Shown piece after piece: positions 56,561-64,000 of a stretch of 64,000 nt of DNA. The translations under genes and the position numbers were made by a program. The notes under the pieces are model-generated. The model did no database searches, was not told where the DNA came from, and saw only the letters and a list, made by a program, of their open reading frames with translations. Source of the stretch: Candidatus Krumholzibacteriia bacterium (GTDB taxonomy: Bacteria; Krumholzibacteriota; Krumholzibacteriia; LZORAL124-64-63). Position 1 is the stretch's first letter. Each line of letters opens with the position of its first letter. The DNA lies in NCBI GenBank assembly GCA_016744705.1, contig JADGDU010000019.1:1-64000 (forward strand), read 5' to 3'.

Positions 56561-57715
56561 TCAATCAATAAAAACAAACTTGGGTGGCTCAAAACCGTTA
56601 AAACGGGTGGACTCAGAAAATGTATAAGCGCCCATACTGCCGGCAATGAGCAAATCGTCCAGGTGCATTTCAGGCAATTCCACGGTGCAGATTTCTCCCG
56701 CCGAATCCCGCGAAAAAACATCGATGGAATCGCAGGTGGGGCCCGCCAGCACATAAGGTGTTGGGGATCCCTGGGTGTTGGTCCGCCAAGGGAATTTCAT
56801 CTGGTAGAGTAAAACTTCCATGAAGCTACCATAAGTTCCATCATCAAAATAGAGCCAGTTACGCCCATGGCGTACCGACTCAGAGATGACCTTGGTCACC
56901 AGAATCATGGCGTCGCCAACGATGGCCCGACCCGGCTCAGCCATAAGATCACAGGTGCGTCCGCTACCTTCGCCAAACAGTTTGCGGTAGTGCTCCCGGA
57001 TGGTGCGGCACAGTCCCGGGATGTCGATCTCCTCATCAATGTAGCGCACGGGAAAACCGCCACCGATATCAATGGTTTTCAAAGTGATGCCCACCTTGGC
57101 GGCTTCGTCAAAAATTCCACGAGTGGTGTTGAGGGCTTCTACATAACGTTGGGGGTCAAGGCATTGGCTGCCCACATGAAAACTGATGCCCCGGGGTACC
57201 AGGCCTTGATCCCTGGCCGCTTGCAAAAGGGGTATGGCCTCGGCAATGTCGGCCCCAAACTTATGGCTCAAATGGGCCACACTGCCTTCGTTGGAAACGA
57301 TAATGCGCAGGTGCACTTTGGCACCGGGAGCATGCCGGGCAATTTGGGTGATTTCCGAATGGTTGTCGAACGTGAAATCATCGAGGCCAATGCTGTGGGC
57401 ATAGGCAATCTGCTTGGGGTCTTTGACCGTATCGGCAAAAATGAGATCTTCAGCAGGATCGGCTCCCGCAGCTATGGCGGCCAGGATCTCCCCCTTGGAG
57501 GCCACATCAAAACCGGCACCGGCTTCTTTGAGAGCTTGCAGAATTTCATGACAGGGGTTGGCCTTCATGGCGTAAAAAAACTTTACGGCAGGCAGGCCGT
57601 CGTCCAGGCGTTTGAAATTCTCGATGATCTTTTTCCGGCTGACCACGTAGATGGGGGTGCCGTGTTGTTGGACCAGTTCTTCGATGGTTTCTAGGGAGAG
57701 ATCGAAGGGATTCAT
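56561..57715 (-). CDS. PLP-dependent ornithine/lysine-type decarboxylase
   Basis: A fold-type III decarboxylase of 384 residues. The PLP lysine is in FYAMKANP near residue 50, HVGSQ, the glycine loop DIGGGFPVRY, AEPGRAIVG and the Cys/Asp active-site segment GPTCDSIDVF all match ornithine decarboxylase rather than diaminopimelate decarboxylase. It would make putrescine or cadaverine, polyamine precursors. ATG at 57715; AGGAAATGG upstream. The decarboxylase, ATPase and permease genes lie within 18 bp of each other on the same strand, so an export role for a related amine is possible but speculative. Confidence 0.88.
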   Translation of the reverse strand: MNPFDLSLETIEELVQQHGTPIYVVSRKKIIENFKRLDDGLPAVKFFYAMKANPCHEILQALKEAGAGFDVASKGEILAAIAAGADPAEDLIFADTVKDPKQIAYAHSIGLDDFTFDNHSEITQIARHAPGAKVHLRIIVSNEGSVAHLSHKFGADIAEAIPLLQAARDQGLVPRGISFHVGSQCLDPQRYVEALNTTRGIFDEAAKVGITLKTIDIGGGFPVRYIDEEIDIPGLCRTIREHYRKLFGEGSGRTCDLMAEPGRAIVGDAMILVTKVISESVRHGRNWLYFDDGTYGSFMEVLLYQMKFPWRTNTQGSPTPYVLAGPTCDSIDVFSRDSAGEICTVELPEMHLDDLLIAGSMGAYTFSESTRFNGFEPPKFVFID

Positions 57716-57867
57716 CAATAAACCATTTCCTGCGAGGTTTTAATAAGGACAAGAACCAAGACCCACATCCTAATTGCGATCCGAACTCACCTCAAGACAA
57801 AGGTTGTGCCTTTGAAATTGTGTCTATCTTCAGTCCGTCTTGCTAAACAATTGGCAAAGGGGGCTTT

Positions 57868-58977
57868 CTAAAATGCGAACCTCAACTCATGGTGCCGTTC
57901 ATGCTCAACACCTCTCGTGCTAACAGTGCCCTCATAATATTCCGCCCAACGAGGAGGTAGCTCAATCTGAGTCCGGAACAACCTCTTCTCCAACAGCTCC
58001 TCAACCTCCAGCCGTGCATCCATCATTCCCCGAACCATCGCAGGGGTGGGACTATCTCCTTTCTTTTCACGCCGACCTTTCATGTAATTTCGCCATACCA
58101 ACAAGATGGCTAACCGGGCTGCACTGGCCTGTCGCCGTTTCGACCAGGCAATCGTTTCTCTCTTGTGGTTGGCGTTGGAATGACGGATCAGAAGGTCCAA
58201 TAAATTCACCTCCCAAAGGGGATTTCTGCTATCCCGATGATTGCTACCGGGGGAAATGCGATGATCAATAGAAATCTTTAACCGCTTTATTGATCGGCGG
58301 TAAGCCGGATGGTCATCGCTGTGAACAAGAGCTGCCCGTTGCTTGCCCAAAGTCACTTCCAACAACTCCTTCATATCATTTTCAATGGCTTTGGGATTAG
58401 GCCGCCCCAACAGTTTCTCCAAATCCTTTCGCCTTTCCTTTTGTAGTGCTGTCATTCGGCCTTTGCGGCGCAATTCACTGTCAGTGAAGTAGACAAAGAA
58501 ATCGGTTTCTTTTTCTACAGCCACGTGGTGGTGGATCGGATGGTATTGGCTTAACTCAAATGATTCAAAGCCATCGACGGCGGCAACTTTTACTGGTGGG
58601 GCGTTTTTCATTTGCACTTGATGATAAAGTAGAGAGTGTCTGCCCAACCTGGCGATATGCCGGTTGATAGTCTCGGGAGCGACCTTGAGGTCCCGGGCAA
58701 TTTGACGGTTCGCCATACCACCGACCGTCTTCATGATGATCTTTTCATCGAGGTCTGGGCGCTTTTGCCAGTAATTTTGTGAGAACGTCTGGGTGCTGAA
58801 GCTTCTTTTGCAGGCCTTGCATAGAAACCGCTGTACACAGTGTGGAGGATTCTGTCTACGGTAGTAGCCAATCAACTTAACTGGCCACTGCTCAGTGGGG
58901 CCATTGTGGTATAAGCACTTAGGGTTTGGGCAGAAGGGGGGAGTCCATGATTCGGGTGTTCGTTTTATAGTATTCAT
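57868..58977 (-). CDS. DDE-type transposase with zinc ribbon
   Basis: A 369-residue transposase-like protein. An N-terminal zinc ribbon (Cys16, Cys21, Cys53, Cys56) is followed by a helix-turn-helix (about 83-112, IARDLKVAPETINRHIARLG), and a DDE-like catalytic core with Asp135 in AAVDGFESF, Asp221 or Asp222 in VHSDDHPAY, and Glu256 or Glu274 in a conserved WEVNLLDLLIRHSNANHKRE, quoted here in outline. The layout resembles IS1-type or related unclassified families. I see no terminal inverted repeats or target duplication, so element ends are not defined. ATG at 58977, with a hairpin directly before it; GTG at 58998 is the alternative start. Confidence 0.75.
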   Translation of the reverse strand: MNTIKRTPESWTPPFCPNPKCLYHNGPTEQWPVKLIGYYRRQNPPHCVQRFLCKACKRSFSTQTFSQNYWQKRPDLDEKIIMKTVGGMANRQIARDLKVAPETINRHIARLGRHSLLYHQVQMKNAPPVKVAAVDGFESFELSQYHPIHHHVAVEKETDFFVYFTDSELRRKGRMTALQKERRKDLEKLLGRPNPKAIENDMKELLEVTLGKQRAALVHSDDHPAYRRSIKRLKISIDHRISPGSNHRDSRNPLWEVNLLDLLIRHSNANHKRETIAWSKRRQASAARLAILLVWRNYMKGRREKKGDSPTPAMVRGMMDARLEVEELLEKRLFRTQIELPPRWAEYYEGTVSTRGVEHERHHELRFAF

Positions 58978-58978
58978 A

Positions 58979-59006
58979 TCTGGTCTGTGGCAAAGCACAG
59001 ACCAGA
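58979..59006. repeat. Perfect 11-bp inverted repeat before the transposase start
   Basis: TCTGGTCTGTG and CACAGACCAGA are separated by six bases and end one base upstream of the transposase ATG on the minus strand. There is no ribosome binding site in between, so the hairpin would occupy the ribosome-docking region, or mark the transposon end. Confidence 0.85.
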
Positions 59007-59026
59007 CACAAATTTAGAGGCACAAC

Positions 59027-60322
59027 TCAAGGCAACCGGTAGAAAACTACTTCGTAGGGGCGGGGTTCTTCGTCCTCATCTTCATCAATGTTCCCCGATA
59101 CCCCACTGACCATAACCATCTGCATCCCCCCTCCACCAGAAGTGGTGGTGCGCTCAGGAGCGTTTTGCGCTTCTTTAAAAACGAGCAGGTGGTTGTCCAG
59201 GATGCGAAAGTTATCCCGCTGGGGATCGTAGTCAGCCTGAATGCAAATGCGCTTGGTGTATTTTCCGTCCTGGCTGAAAACATCAAAATAGCCGATGGCG
59301 CCATCTGGACAGTCGCGGTCCCCTTGGCTGTTCTGCACCCAGAGGTCGCCATTGGGGCGACTGAAGGCATCGCTGATATTCCGGGCCAGTTCAGGCACTG
59401 GAACAACTTCCATATCAATAAAGCGCTTACGGAGCTCTTTCTGCTGCTTTTTATCCTGTTCAATTTCTTTGTCGGTGCGCCTGACGGGTTCATAATCCCG
59501 GCGGATCATCATTTCTGGTTTTCCGTCGGTGCCATAAATTTCCAAATTGTATTGCTGCTTGTCCTTAAAAACCACCACCCGGCCGGCGCGGTCCATGGCC
59601 CAGTAGCGGGCAAAATCGCTGTCCTCATCACCTAGGGTCAGGCTGCCGCCTTCTTGTTCCTGAGAGTCGCTGAAAATAACATGGAGGGTATTGCCATCGA
59701 GGCCGTATCGGGCCAGGGAGTTGGTGGAAGTGAGACTCCCATCGTCGAAATCCATGATTGTCTGGCCGATGACCACACTGTTCTTATCGGCGGCCATTTT
59801 TCCGATGTTCTGCATGACGGAGCCGGTTTCTTCGCCAAAGGAATAGCGAGGCCCGGGTTGGCCTTCACGCCCCATGGTGACAATTCGACCCGGCATCATC
59901 TCGAAAATACCCAGTTTGCCATCAGGCATGAAAATCATGTTCAAAATGTTGCGGAACTCTCCTGGCCCATCGCCTTCACGTCCCAGGTTGTCCACAATCT
60001 CGCCATCAGGGGCCACCTTGTAGATGGTGGTCAGATGGGAGTCCAGCAGGTAGGTGTTTCCCTCTTCATCCACCAGGCCGTCGGCTATCAAGCCAAAGAT
60101 GGTTTCCTGTTCGTCTTCTTCGTGACCCAGGCGCCACATCTCTTCGGCCATAAGGGTCTGGTCATCTTCCATGGGGTGGGCGGGGTTGTTCACCAAAGGC
60201 CAGCCGTTTTCTTCACTCGCGGTTCCGCTCCAACTGGGGGCGGCCGCGCTTCCGGCTATGGTCAGAAACGAAAAAACGAGCACGAGGGCCGGTTGCCAGA
60301 GTGATGTTACGCGGATATTCAT
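59027..60322 (-). CDS. Secreted 6-bladed beta-propeller protein
   Basis: A 431-residue exported protein. Signal peptide to about residue 28 (TIAGSAAA), then NHL-like repeats: YLLDSHLTTIYKVAPDGEIVDNLGREGDGPGEF, in outline 92-124, is the classical 6-bladed beta-propeller motif. Later blades include RAGRVVVFKDKQQYNLEIYG. A long charged helix interrupts the propeller (KEIEQDKKQQKELRKRF, about 288-304). Family members are abundant in FCB-group and candidate phyla; ligands are unknown. ATG preceded by GGGAGAAG. Divergent from the histidine kinase gene at 60481. Confidence 0.87.
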   Translation of the reverse strand: MNIRVTSLWQPALVLVFSFLTIAGSAAAPSWSGTASEENGWPLVNNPAHPMEDDQTLMAEEMWRLGHEEDEQETIFGLIADGLVDEEGNTYLLDSHLTTIYKVAPDGEIVDNLGREGDGPGEFRNILNMIFMPDGKLGIFEMMPGRIVTMGREGQPGPRYSFGEETGSVMQNIGKMAADKNSVVIGQTIMDFDDGSLTSTNSLARYGLDGNTLHVIFSDSQEQEGGSLTLGDEDSDFARYWAMDRAGRVVVFKDKQQYNLEIYGTDGKPEMMIRRDYEPVRRTDKEIEQDKKQQKELRKRFIDMEVVPVPELARNISDAFSRPNGDLWVQNSQGDRDCPDGAIGYFDVFSQDGKYTKRICIQADYDPQRDNFRILDNHLLVFKEAQNAPERTTTSGGGGMQMVMVSGVSGNIDEDEDEEPRPYEVVFYRLP

Positions 60323-60480
60323 GAACTTCTCCCAAGGGTTACAGGTGTTAATTCAGGTAAGACCCAATCTAAGGCCGTTGCTTCATACACTTCAGTTAAC
60401 AGTTGTGAGTTTCTGTTAATAAATGTTAAGAAACCGACTTGGGCTGGTGATTGCATTGGGTTTCGGGTTATTCTGGGGGC

Positions 60481-61956
60481 ATGAAACAGCAACCCAAACG
60501 ATTATGGATCACGATCCTGATGATGGCCCTGGCCATGTCAGGCCTGGTTCTGGTGCAAGCGCAGCTTCTGCGCAATGCCTGGCAATTGAAAGAACAGGCC
60601 TTTGATCGCAATGCTCAGGCGGCCCTGTCTCTGACCGTACAGCAATTGGAGTCAGGAGATTTTACCGAGGAAGCAGTGGCCATCATGGACCATACGGTTT
60701 CTCCAGATTTTGATAGTGCCGAAATCTTTTTCAAGCGCTTCACCACCGATGAGAACTTCCCCTCCAGAACCGCCTTCATCGCCATGGACTCCCTGGAGGT
60801 TTCGAGCCAGAGGTTAGAAGTCTTTCTCTCTGGAGATCGCAACGAAAGAATACACCAGGTGGTGAGTGAATTGTTGGTGCTGGAGCCTCGTCCGTTTGAC
60901 CAGCGTGCCAACCTTGCGGACATCGATTCTCTGTTGGTGGTGAATTTAGAGTCGGTGGGCATTAGCGTGCAACCCTCTTTTGCCGTGAAGGGCAGCACTC
61001 AGGATTCACTGATTATGGCCAACGTAGCTCCTGCTACTTTTCCCGAAAAAATTGCACCTTACCAGGCCAGGCTTTTTCCCTTGGATTTTATGCCGCCCTC
61101 GTTTGATTTGTATCTCTGGTTTCCCGGCCGCACCCAATTTTTACGTAGCCAGATCTGGCCTTTAGCCTTGGCCTCGTTGGTCTTCATGGTGGTGGTGCTG
61201 GTTAGTTTTTGGTTGAACCTGCGTTTGATAGCAGAACAACAGCGAGCCGCCGCTTCCATGGTCGATTTCATCAACAACATGACCCACGAATTCAAAACAC
61301 CCATCTCCACCGTGCACCTGGCCAGTGAAGCCATCGCCGGTGAAGAGTTCCAAGACCTTCCTGAGTCATTGCAGCGCTATAACAGCATGATTCGCCAGGA
61401 AGTGGGACGCATGAGCAGGCATGCCGAACGCATCCTCCAGTTTGCCTATCTTGAAGAGGGGGACTTTGTTGCCGATGGTGGTGTGGTGGCTATGCACCAG
61501 GTGATCAGCGAATCCTGTGATGCCTTTCGGTTGGCTGTTACCAGCGCTGATGGTCAACTGGATCTGCAACTTGCTGCGGAGAATGATCTGGTCGCTGGTG
61601 ATGGTGCTCATTTGGCCAACATCGTGACCAACCTGGTTGACAATGCCATCAAATATTCGCCAGGCGCACCGCTGCTCCGGGTCACCTCCAGCCTCAGGTC
61701 TGCATGGTTTGTGTTGGAAGTTGCTGACAGCGGGCTGGGCATTGCTCCCCAGGACCAAAAACGTATCTTCGAGCGCTACTTCCGTTGTTCCACCGGAGAC
61801 CGTCACGACGTGAAGGGTTTTGGCCTGGGGTTGAGCTATGTGAAATTGTTGGTGGCGGCCCACAAGGGGCGCCTGGAATTGGAGAGCCAGGTGGGGAACG
61901 GAACCACCATTCGGGTGCTCTTACCATTGCACCAAGCGGAGCTAAAAAATGGATGA
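60481..61956 (+). CDS. Two-transmembrane sensor histidine kinase
   Basis: A 491-residue membrane kinase. Two transmembrane helices (about 10-28 and 225-247) enclose a periplasmic sensor domain of about 195 residues with no recognisable fold. HisKA follows with FINNMTHEFKTPISTVHLAS (His at about 271), then HATPase with NIVTNLVDNAIKYS, ADSGLGIAPQD and GFGLGLSYVKLLV. ATG at 60481 with GGGGGC upstream. The downstream response regulator overlaps by 8 bp. The kinase responds to an envelope or periplasmic cue. Confidence 0.92.
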   Translation: MKQQPKRLWITILMMALAMSGLVLVQAQLLRNAWQLKEQAFDRNAQAALSLTVQQLESGDFTEEAVAIMDHTVSPDFDSAEIFFKRFTTDENFPSRTAFIAMDSLEVSSQRLEVFLSGDRNERIHQVVSELLVLEPRPFDQRANLADIDSLLVVNLESVGISVQPSFAVKGSTQDSLIMANVAPATFPEKIAPYQARLFPLDFMPPSFDLYLWFPGRTQFLRSQIWPLALASLVFMVVVLVSFWLNLRLIAEQQRAAASMVDFINNMTHEFKTPISTVHLASEAIAGEEFQDLPESLQRYNSMIRQEVGRMSRHAERILQFAYLEEGDFVADGGVVAMHQVISESCDAFRLAVTSADGQLDLQLAAENDLVAGDGAHLANIVTNLVDNAIKYSPGAPLLRVTSSLRSAWFVLEVADSGLGIAPQDQKRIFERYFRCSTGDRHDVKGFGLGLSYVKLLVAAHKGRLELESQVGNGTTIRVLLPLHQAELKNG

Positions 61957-62635
61957 ACAAGGGCGCCTGCTGCTTCTGGAAGACGACCCCAACCTGGGCC
62001 TCATCGTGGAAGAATCTCTCACCAAAGCCGGCTTTGGCGTTCAGTTGGTTCGGGATGGCCAAGCCGGTCTCAGGGCCTTGGAGGAAAACACCTTCGACCT
62101 TTGCCTGGTGGATGTGATGATGCCGGTGCTGGATGGGTTTTCTTTTGCCCGCCTGGCCCGGGAAAAAGTCCCCGATATCCCATTGATTTTCCTGACAGCC
62201 CGCTCACTGATCAAAGATAAAACCGAAGGATTCAAAATCGGTTGCGACGACTATCTCACCAAGCCATTCAGCATGGAAGAGTTGTTGCTTCGCATTGAGG
62301 CCGTCTTAAGGCGATCTGGCAGTGTCGTGGAATTGCCCCAGGCCGTGTCTTTGGGACTGTTCCGCTACCATACCAGGGAACGCACTTTGGAGGGCCAGGG
62401 CGAGGTCCGCAATTTGACTGACAAAGAAGCCGACCTTCTGGAATTGCTCTACCGCCACCGCAATCAAACGCTGGAGCGCTCCCAGGCCTTGTTGAGTATT
62501 TGGGGTGATGATAGTTACCACTGTGGCCGCAGCATGGATGTCTTTGTCTCACGGCTGCGCAAGTACCTGGCTGGTGATGAAAGCGTGGAAATCAGAACGG
62601 TGCACGGCCAGGGATTAAAGCTACTGATTCCCTAG
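61949..62635 (+). CDS. OmpR-family response regulator
   Basis: A 228-residue regulator. Receiver domain (1-120) with the acidic pair LLEDDPN, phospho-acceptor Asp54 in CLVDVMMPV, and Lys104 in LTKPFSMEEL. A winged-helix DNA-binding domain (about 135-225) contains LTDKEADLLELLYRHRNQTLER and VFVSRLRKYL. Paired with the kinase upstream by an 8-bp overlap; a GGAG lies 6 bases before the ATG. Target genes unknown; the divergent beta-propeller gene 158 bp upstream of the kinase is a candidate. Confidence 0.93.
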   Translation: MDEQGRLLLLEDDPNLGLIVEESLTKAGFGVQLVRDGQAGLRALEENTFDLCLVDVMMPVLDGFSFARLAREKVPDIPLIFLTARSLIKDKTEGFKIGCDDYLTKPFSMEELLLRIEAVLRRSGSVVELPQAVSLGLFRYHTRERTLEGQGEVRNLTDKEADLLELLYRHRNQTLERSQALLSIWGDDSYHCGRSMDVFVSRLRKYLAGDESVEIRTVHGQGLKLLIP

Positions 62636-62980
62636 CACTTTGAGCACCTACAAAAAATCTGACCAATCCTCCCAGTGTGTTGGGTTTACATACGTTTATC
62701 CCCTTGACTTTTTTATGGATTTCTGTAATGATATGGTCAAGGTCAGGCGCCAGTCTGGCTTTCAAGTGGGGATGCTTGAATTACATTTTTTATATTTACG
62801 CCAAAACCAAAGGGTCCCCTTTATAGGTTGTTCTGTGCTGTGCATAGATTCCGGGGGTCGTTGCTTTATTGCTCAAGGGCGAGGGGCAGGGTGGCGATTC
62901 CCGGTTCTTATTGACACTGGAAATCGTTTTGATCAATTTTCCTTCACCATTTAACAGGACTCCCCAACAGAAAGCTCCCC
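62636..62980 (+). promoter_or_regulatory. Intergenic region before dsrC-like gene
   Basis: 345 bases without a credible gene. Candidate -35 boxes are TTGACT (62704-62709), with only a weak -10 near 62726, and TTGACA (62911-62916), with weak CAATTT 17 bases downstream. A 104-residue frame starting at a TTG (62640) lacks a ribosome binding site and is not believed. Leader of the DsrC-like gene is the most likely content. Confidence 0.35.
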
Positions 62981-63298
62981 ATGCCTGCCTTCAACAAAGG
63001 AAAAATTCATCTCGATTTGGATGATCAGGGTTTTATGCTGGACGGGGACATGTGGAATGACAAAGTGGCTGCCGCTTTGGCCGAAGATGAAGGCATTGAA
63101 GAACTCACTGAAGACCACTGGAAAATCATTGACTATCTGAGAGACTTTCAGGAGGAAAAAGGCACGGCGCCCATGATCAGGGTCTTGTGCAAGGAAATGG
63201 GCTTCACTCTAAAATACATTTACGAATTATTTGAAAACGGACCGGCCAAGGGGGCGTGCCGGGTGGCTGGACTCCCCAGGCCCGACTCCTGCGTTTAA
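62981..63298 (+). CDS. DsrC/TusE-family sulfur-carrier protein
   Basis: A 105-residue protein of the DsrC/TusE family. The C-terminal arm reads KGACRVAGLPRPDSCV with Cys93 and Cys104 in the CX10C arrangement of true DsrC, where the two cysteines carry a sulfite-derived trisulfide; TusE proteins from tRNA thiolation have only the last Cys. HWKIIDYLRDFQEEKGTAPMIRVLCKEMG, in outline 46-74, is the family core. No dsrAB, tus or other sulfur genes are in the window. Its TAA overlaps the mutM stop on the other strand by four bases. Confidence 0.9.
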   Translation: MPAFNKGKIHLDLDDQGFMLDGDMWNDKVAAALAEDEGIEELTEDHWKIIDYLRDFQEEKGTAPMIRVLCKEMGFTLKYIYELFENGPAKGACRVAGLPRPDSCV

Positions 63299-64000
63299 GC
63301 CTGACAGGCGGGACAGAAACAACTGGATCGTCCGGCAATCTGAATTCTTTCAATGGTTGAACCACAAATTTCACAATCCTCACCACCCCGTCCATAAACA
63401 TGAAGCTGGGATTGAAAATTTCCCGGTTTTCCATAAAAGTTTTTGTAGTTCATAAAAGTGGTGCCGCCATTTTTAATAGAATGGCGTAAGACTTTTTTGC
63501 ACACTCGCAGCACCTTGCGCAGCTGGGATTCATCCAGGCTGGCTGGTTTGGTCAGGGGGTGAATACTTGCCAAAAATAGCGACTCATCCACATAGATATT
63601 TCCCAATCCGGAGGCAATGCCCTGGTCCAACAGCAGGGCTTTGATGGGTGCTTTGCGGTGGGCAATGCGCTGGTGCCAATCTTTGAACTGAACCAGCAGC
63701 ATGTCGGGTCCCACATGGGCAATGGCCGAAGGGCTGATGGGATCGTCCACCAAGTCCAGCCGACCAAATTTTCGAATATCCCGATAATGCACCGGCAATC
63801 CTTCAAAATCGAAAATAAGGTGCACATGTTTGTCGGGAATGTAGCCCTCTTGAATGAAAACCTGCCCGGTCATGCGCAGGTGAATCATCAACTGCCTGTC
63901 CGGATTCTTCCCATCGCTGAAATTTAAGATCAGGTATTTACCGTGACGGTGGACGCCGTTGAGGGCTTTGCCCACCAGAGCGCGCCGGGTGGATGTTCCA
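63295..64000 (-). CDS. mutM: Formamidopyrimidine-DNA glycosylase, 5' end outside window
   Basis: A base-excision repair glycosylase for oxidised purines. The 234 visible residues start mid-protein (GTSTRRALVGKALNGVHRHG at the edge) and include LMIHLRMTGQ, HYRDIRKFGRL, and the helix-two-turns-helix segment with LDQGIASGLGNIYVDESLF. The C-terminal zinc finger is CEICGSTIERIQIAGRSSCFCPACQ, in outline 201-225, with four Cys. The N-terminal catalytic Pro-Glu lies beyond 64000. The open frame runs to the edge, so the gene is only partial here, not truncated. Confidence 0.94.
   Translation of the reverse strand, partial: GTSTRRALVGKALNGVHRHGKYLILNFSDGKNPDRQLMIHLRMTGQVFIQEGYIPDKHVHLIFDFEGLPVHYRDIRKFGRLDLVDDPISPSAIAHVGPDMLLVQFKDWHQRIAHRKAPIKALLLDQGIASGLGNIYVDESLFLASIHPLTKPASLDESQLRKVLRVCKKVLRHSIKNGGTTFMNYKNFYGKPGNFQSQLHVYGRGGEDCEICGSTIERIQIAGRSSCFCPACQA

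Noticed and set aside
62640..62954. 104-residue frame before the DsrC-like gene
   Set aside because: TTG start, no ribosome binding site, Cys/Phe-rich translation without homology; more likely leader sequence.

Overview
The window is a chromosomal segment around the replication origin of a Gram-negative bacterium. The gene order gyrA-gyrB-dciA-recF-dnaN-oriC-dnaA (all minus strand) and then rpmH-rnpA-yidD-yidC-jag-mnmE-mnmG-rsmG-parS-parA-parB (all plus strand) is the classical origin layout, with transcription diverging from the dnaA/rpmH gap. An outer membrane is implied by lipoproteins, ExbB/ExbD, a TonB-type protein and a predicted beta-barrel protein. FlgD-like and gliding-type C-terminal domains, a 6-bladed beta-propeller protein, a bactofilin and a DsrC protein suggest an FCB-related or neighbouring candidate phylum (Latescibacterota- or Krumholzibacteriota-like). 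That placement is inference; no rRNA gene is present.

Region by region: 1-1.7 kb holds the end of a chromosomal integron. It has a tyrosine integrase with the IntI-specific patch, a likely attI core, one complete cassette with a canonical attC site, and the start of a second cassette with the same 5' end. The integrase is transcribed toward the cassettes, the inverse arrangement known from Treponema denticola. 1.8-21.9 kb is the replication, gyrase, tRNA-modification and segregation core, with DnaA-box clusters on both sides of dnaA and two perfect parS palindromes before parA. 21.9-24.6 kb continues with a PAS histidine kinase, an M23 (LytM) envelope protein and a bactofilin. 24.8-27.8 kb is a three-gene lipoprotein operon (LPP20-like, CsgG-like plus SUMF1-like, second lipoprotein).

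27.8-35.5 kb is a complete F1Fo ATP synthase operon (atpZ-atpI-B-E-F-H-A-G-D-C), with a His-rich extension on subunit a and small GC-rich hairpins in most of its larger intergenic gaps. A kinase-less PAS-PAS-REC protein and a convergent TonB-family gene follow. 38.0-51.4 kb is one tightly overlapping eight-gene operon: TPR lipoprotein, 1353-aa surface protein with FG-GAP-like repeats and a gliding-type C-terminus, PorP/SprF-like barrel protein with an FlgD-like end, ExbB, ExbD, a single-span TonB/TolA-like protein, an 890-aa helical lipoprotein and a secreted protein. This looks like a proton-motive-force-driven envelope machine and is the best candidate here for an undescribed system.

51.5-64 kb is mixed: an MBL hydrolase, a long-chain acyl-CoA synthetase, an ABC exporter pair, an ornithine/lysine-type decarboxylase, a DDE-type transposase whose start codon abuts a perfect hairpin, a beta-propeller protein divergent from a histidine kinase/OmpR regulator pair, a DsrC with both redox cysteines, and the 3' part of mutM running off the right edge.
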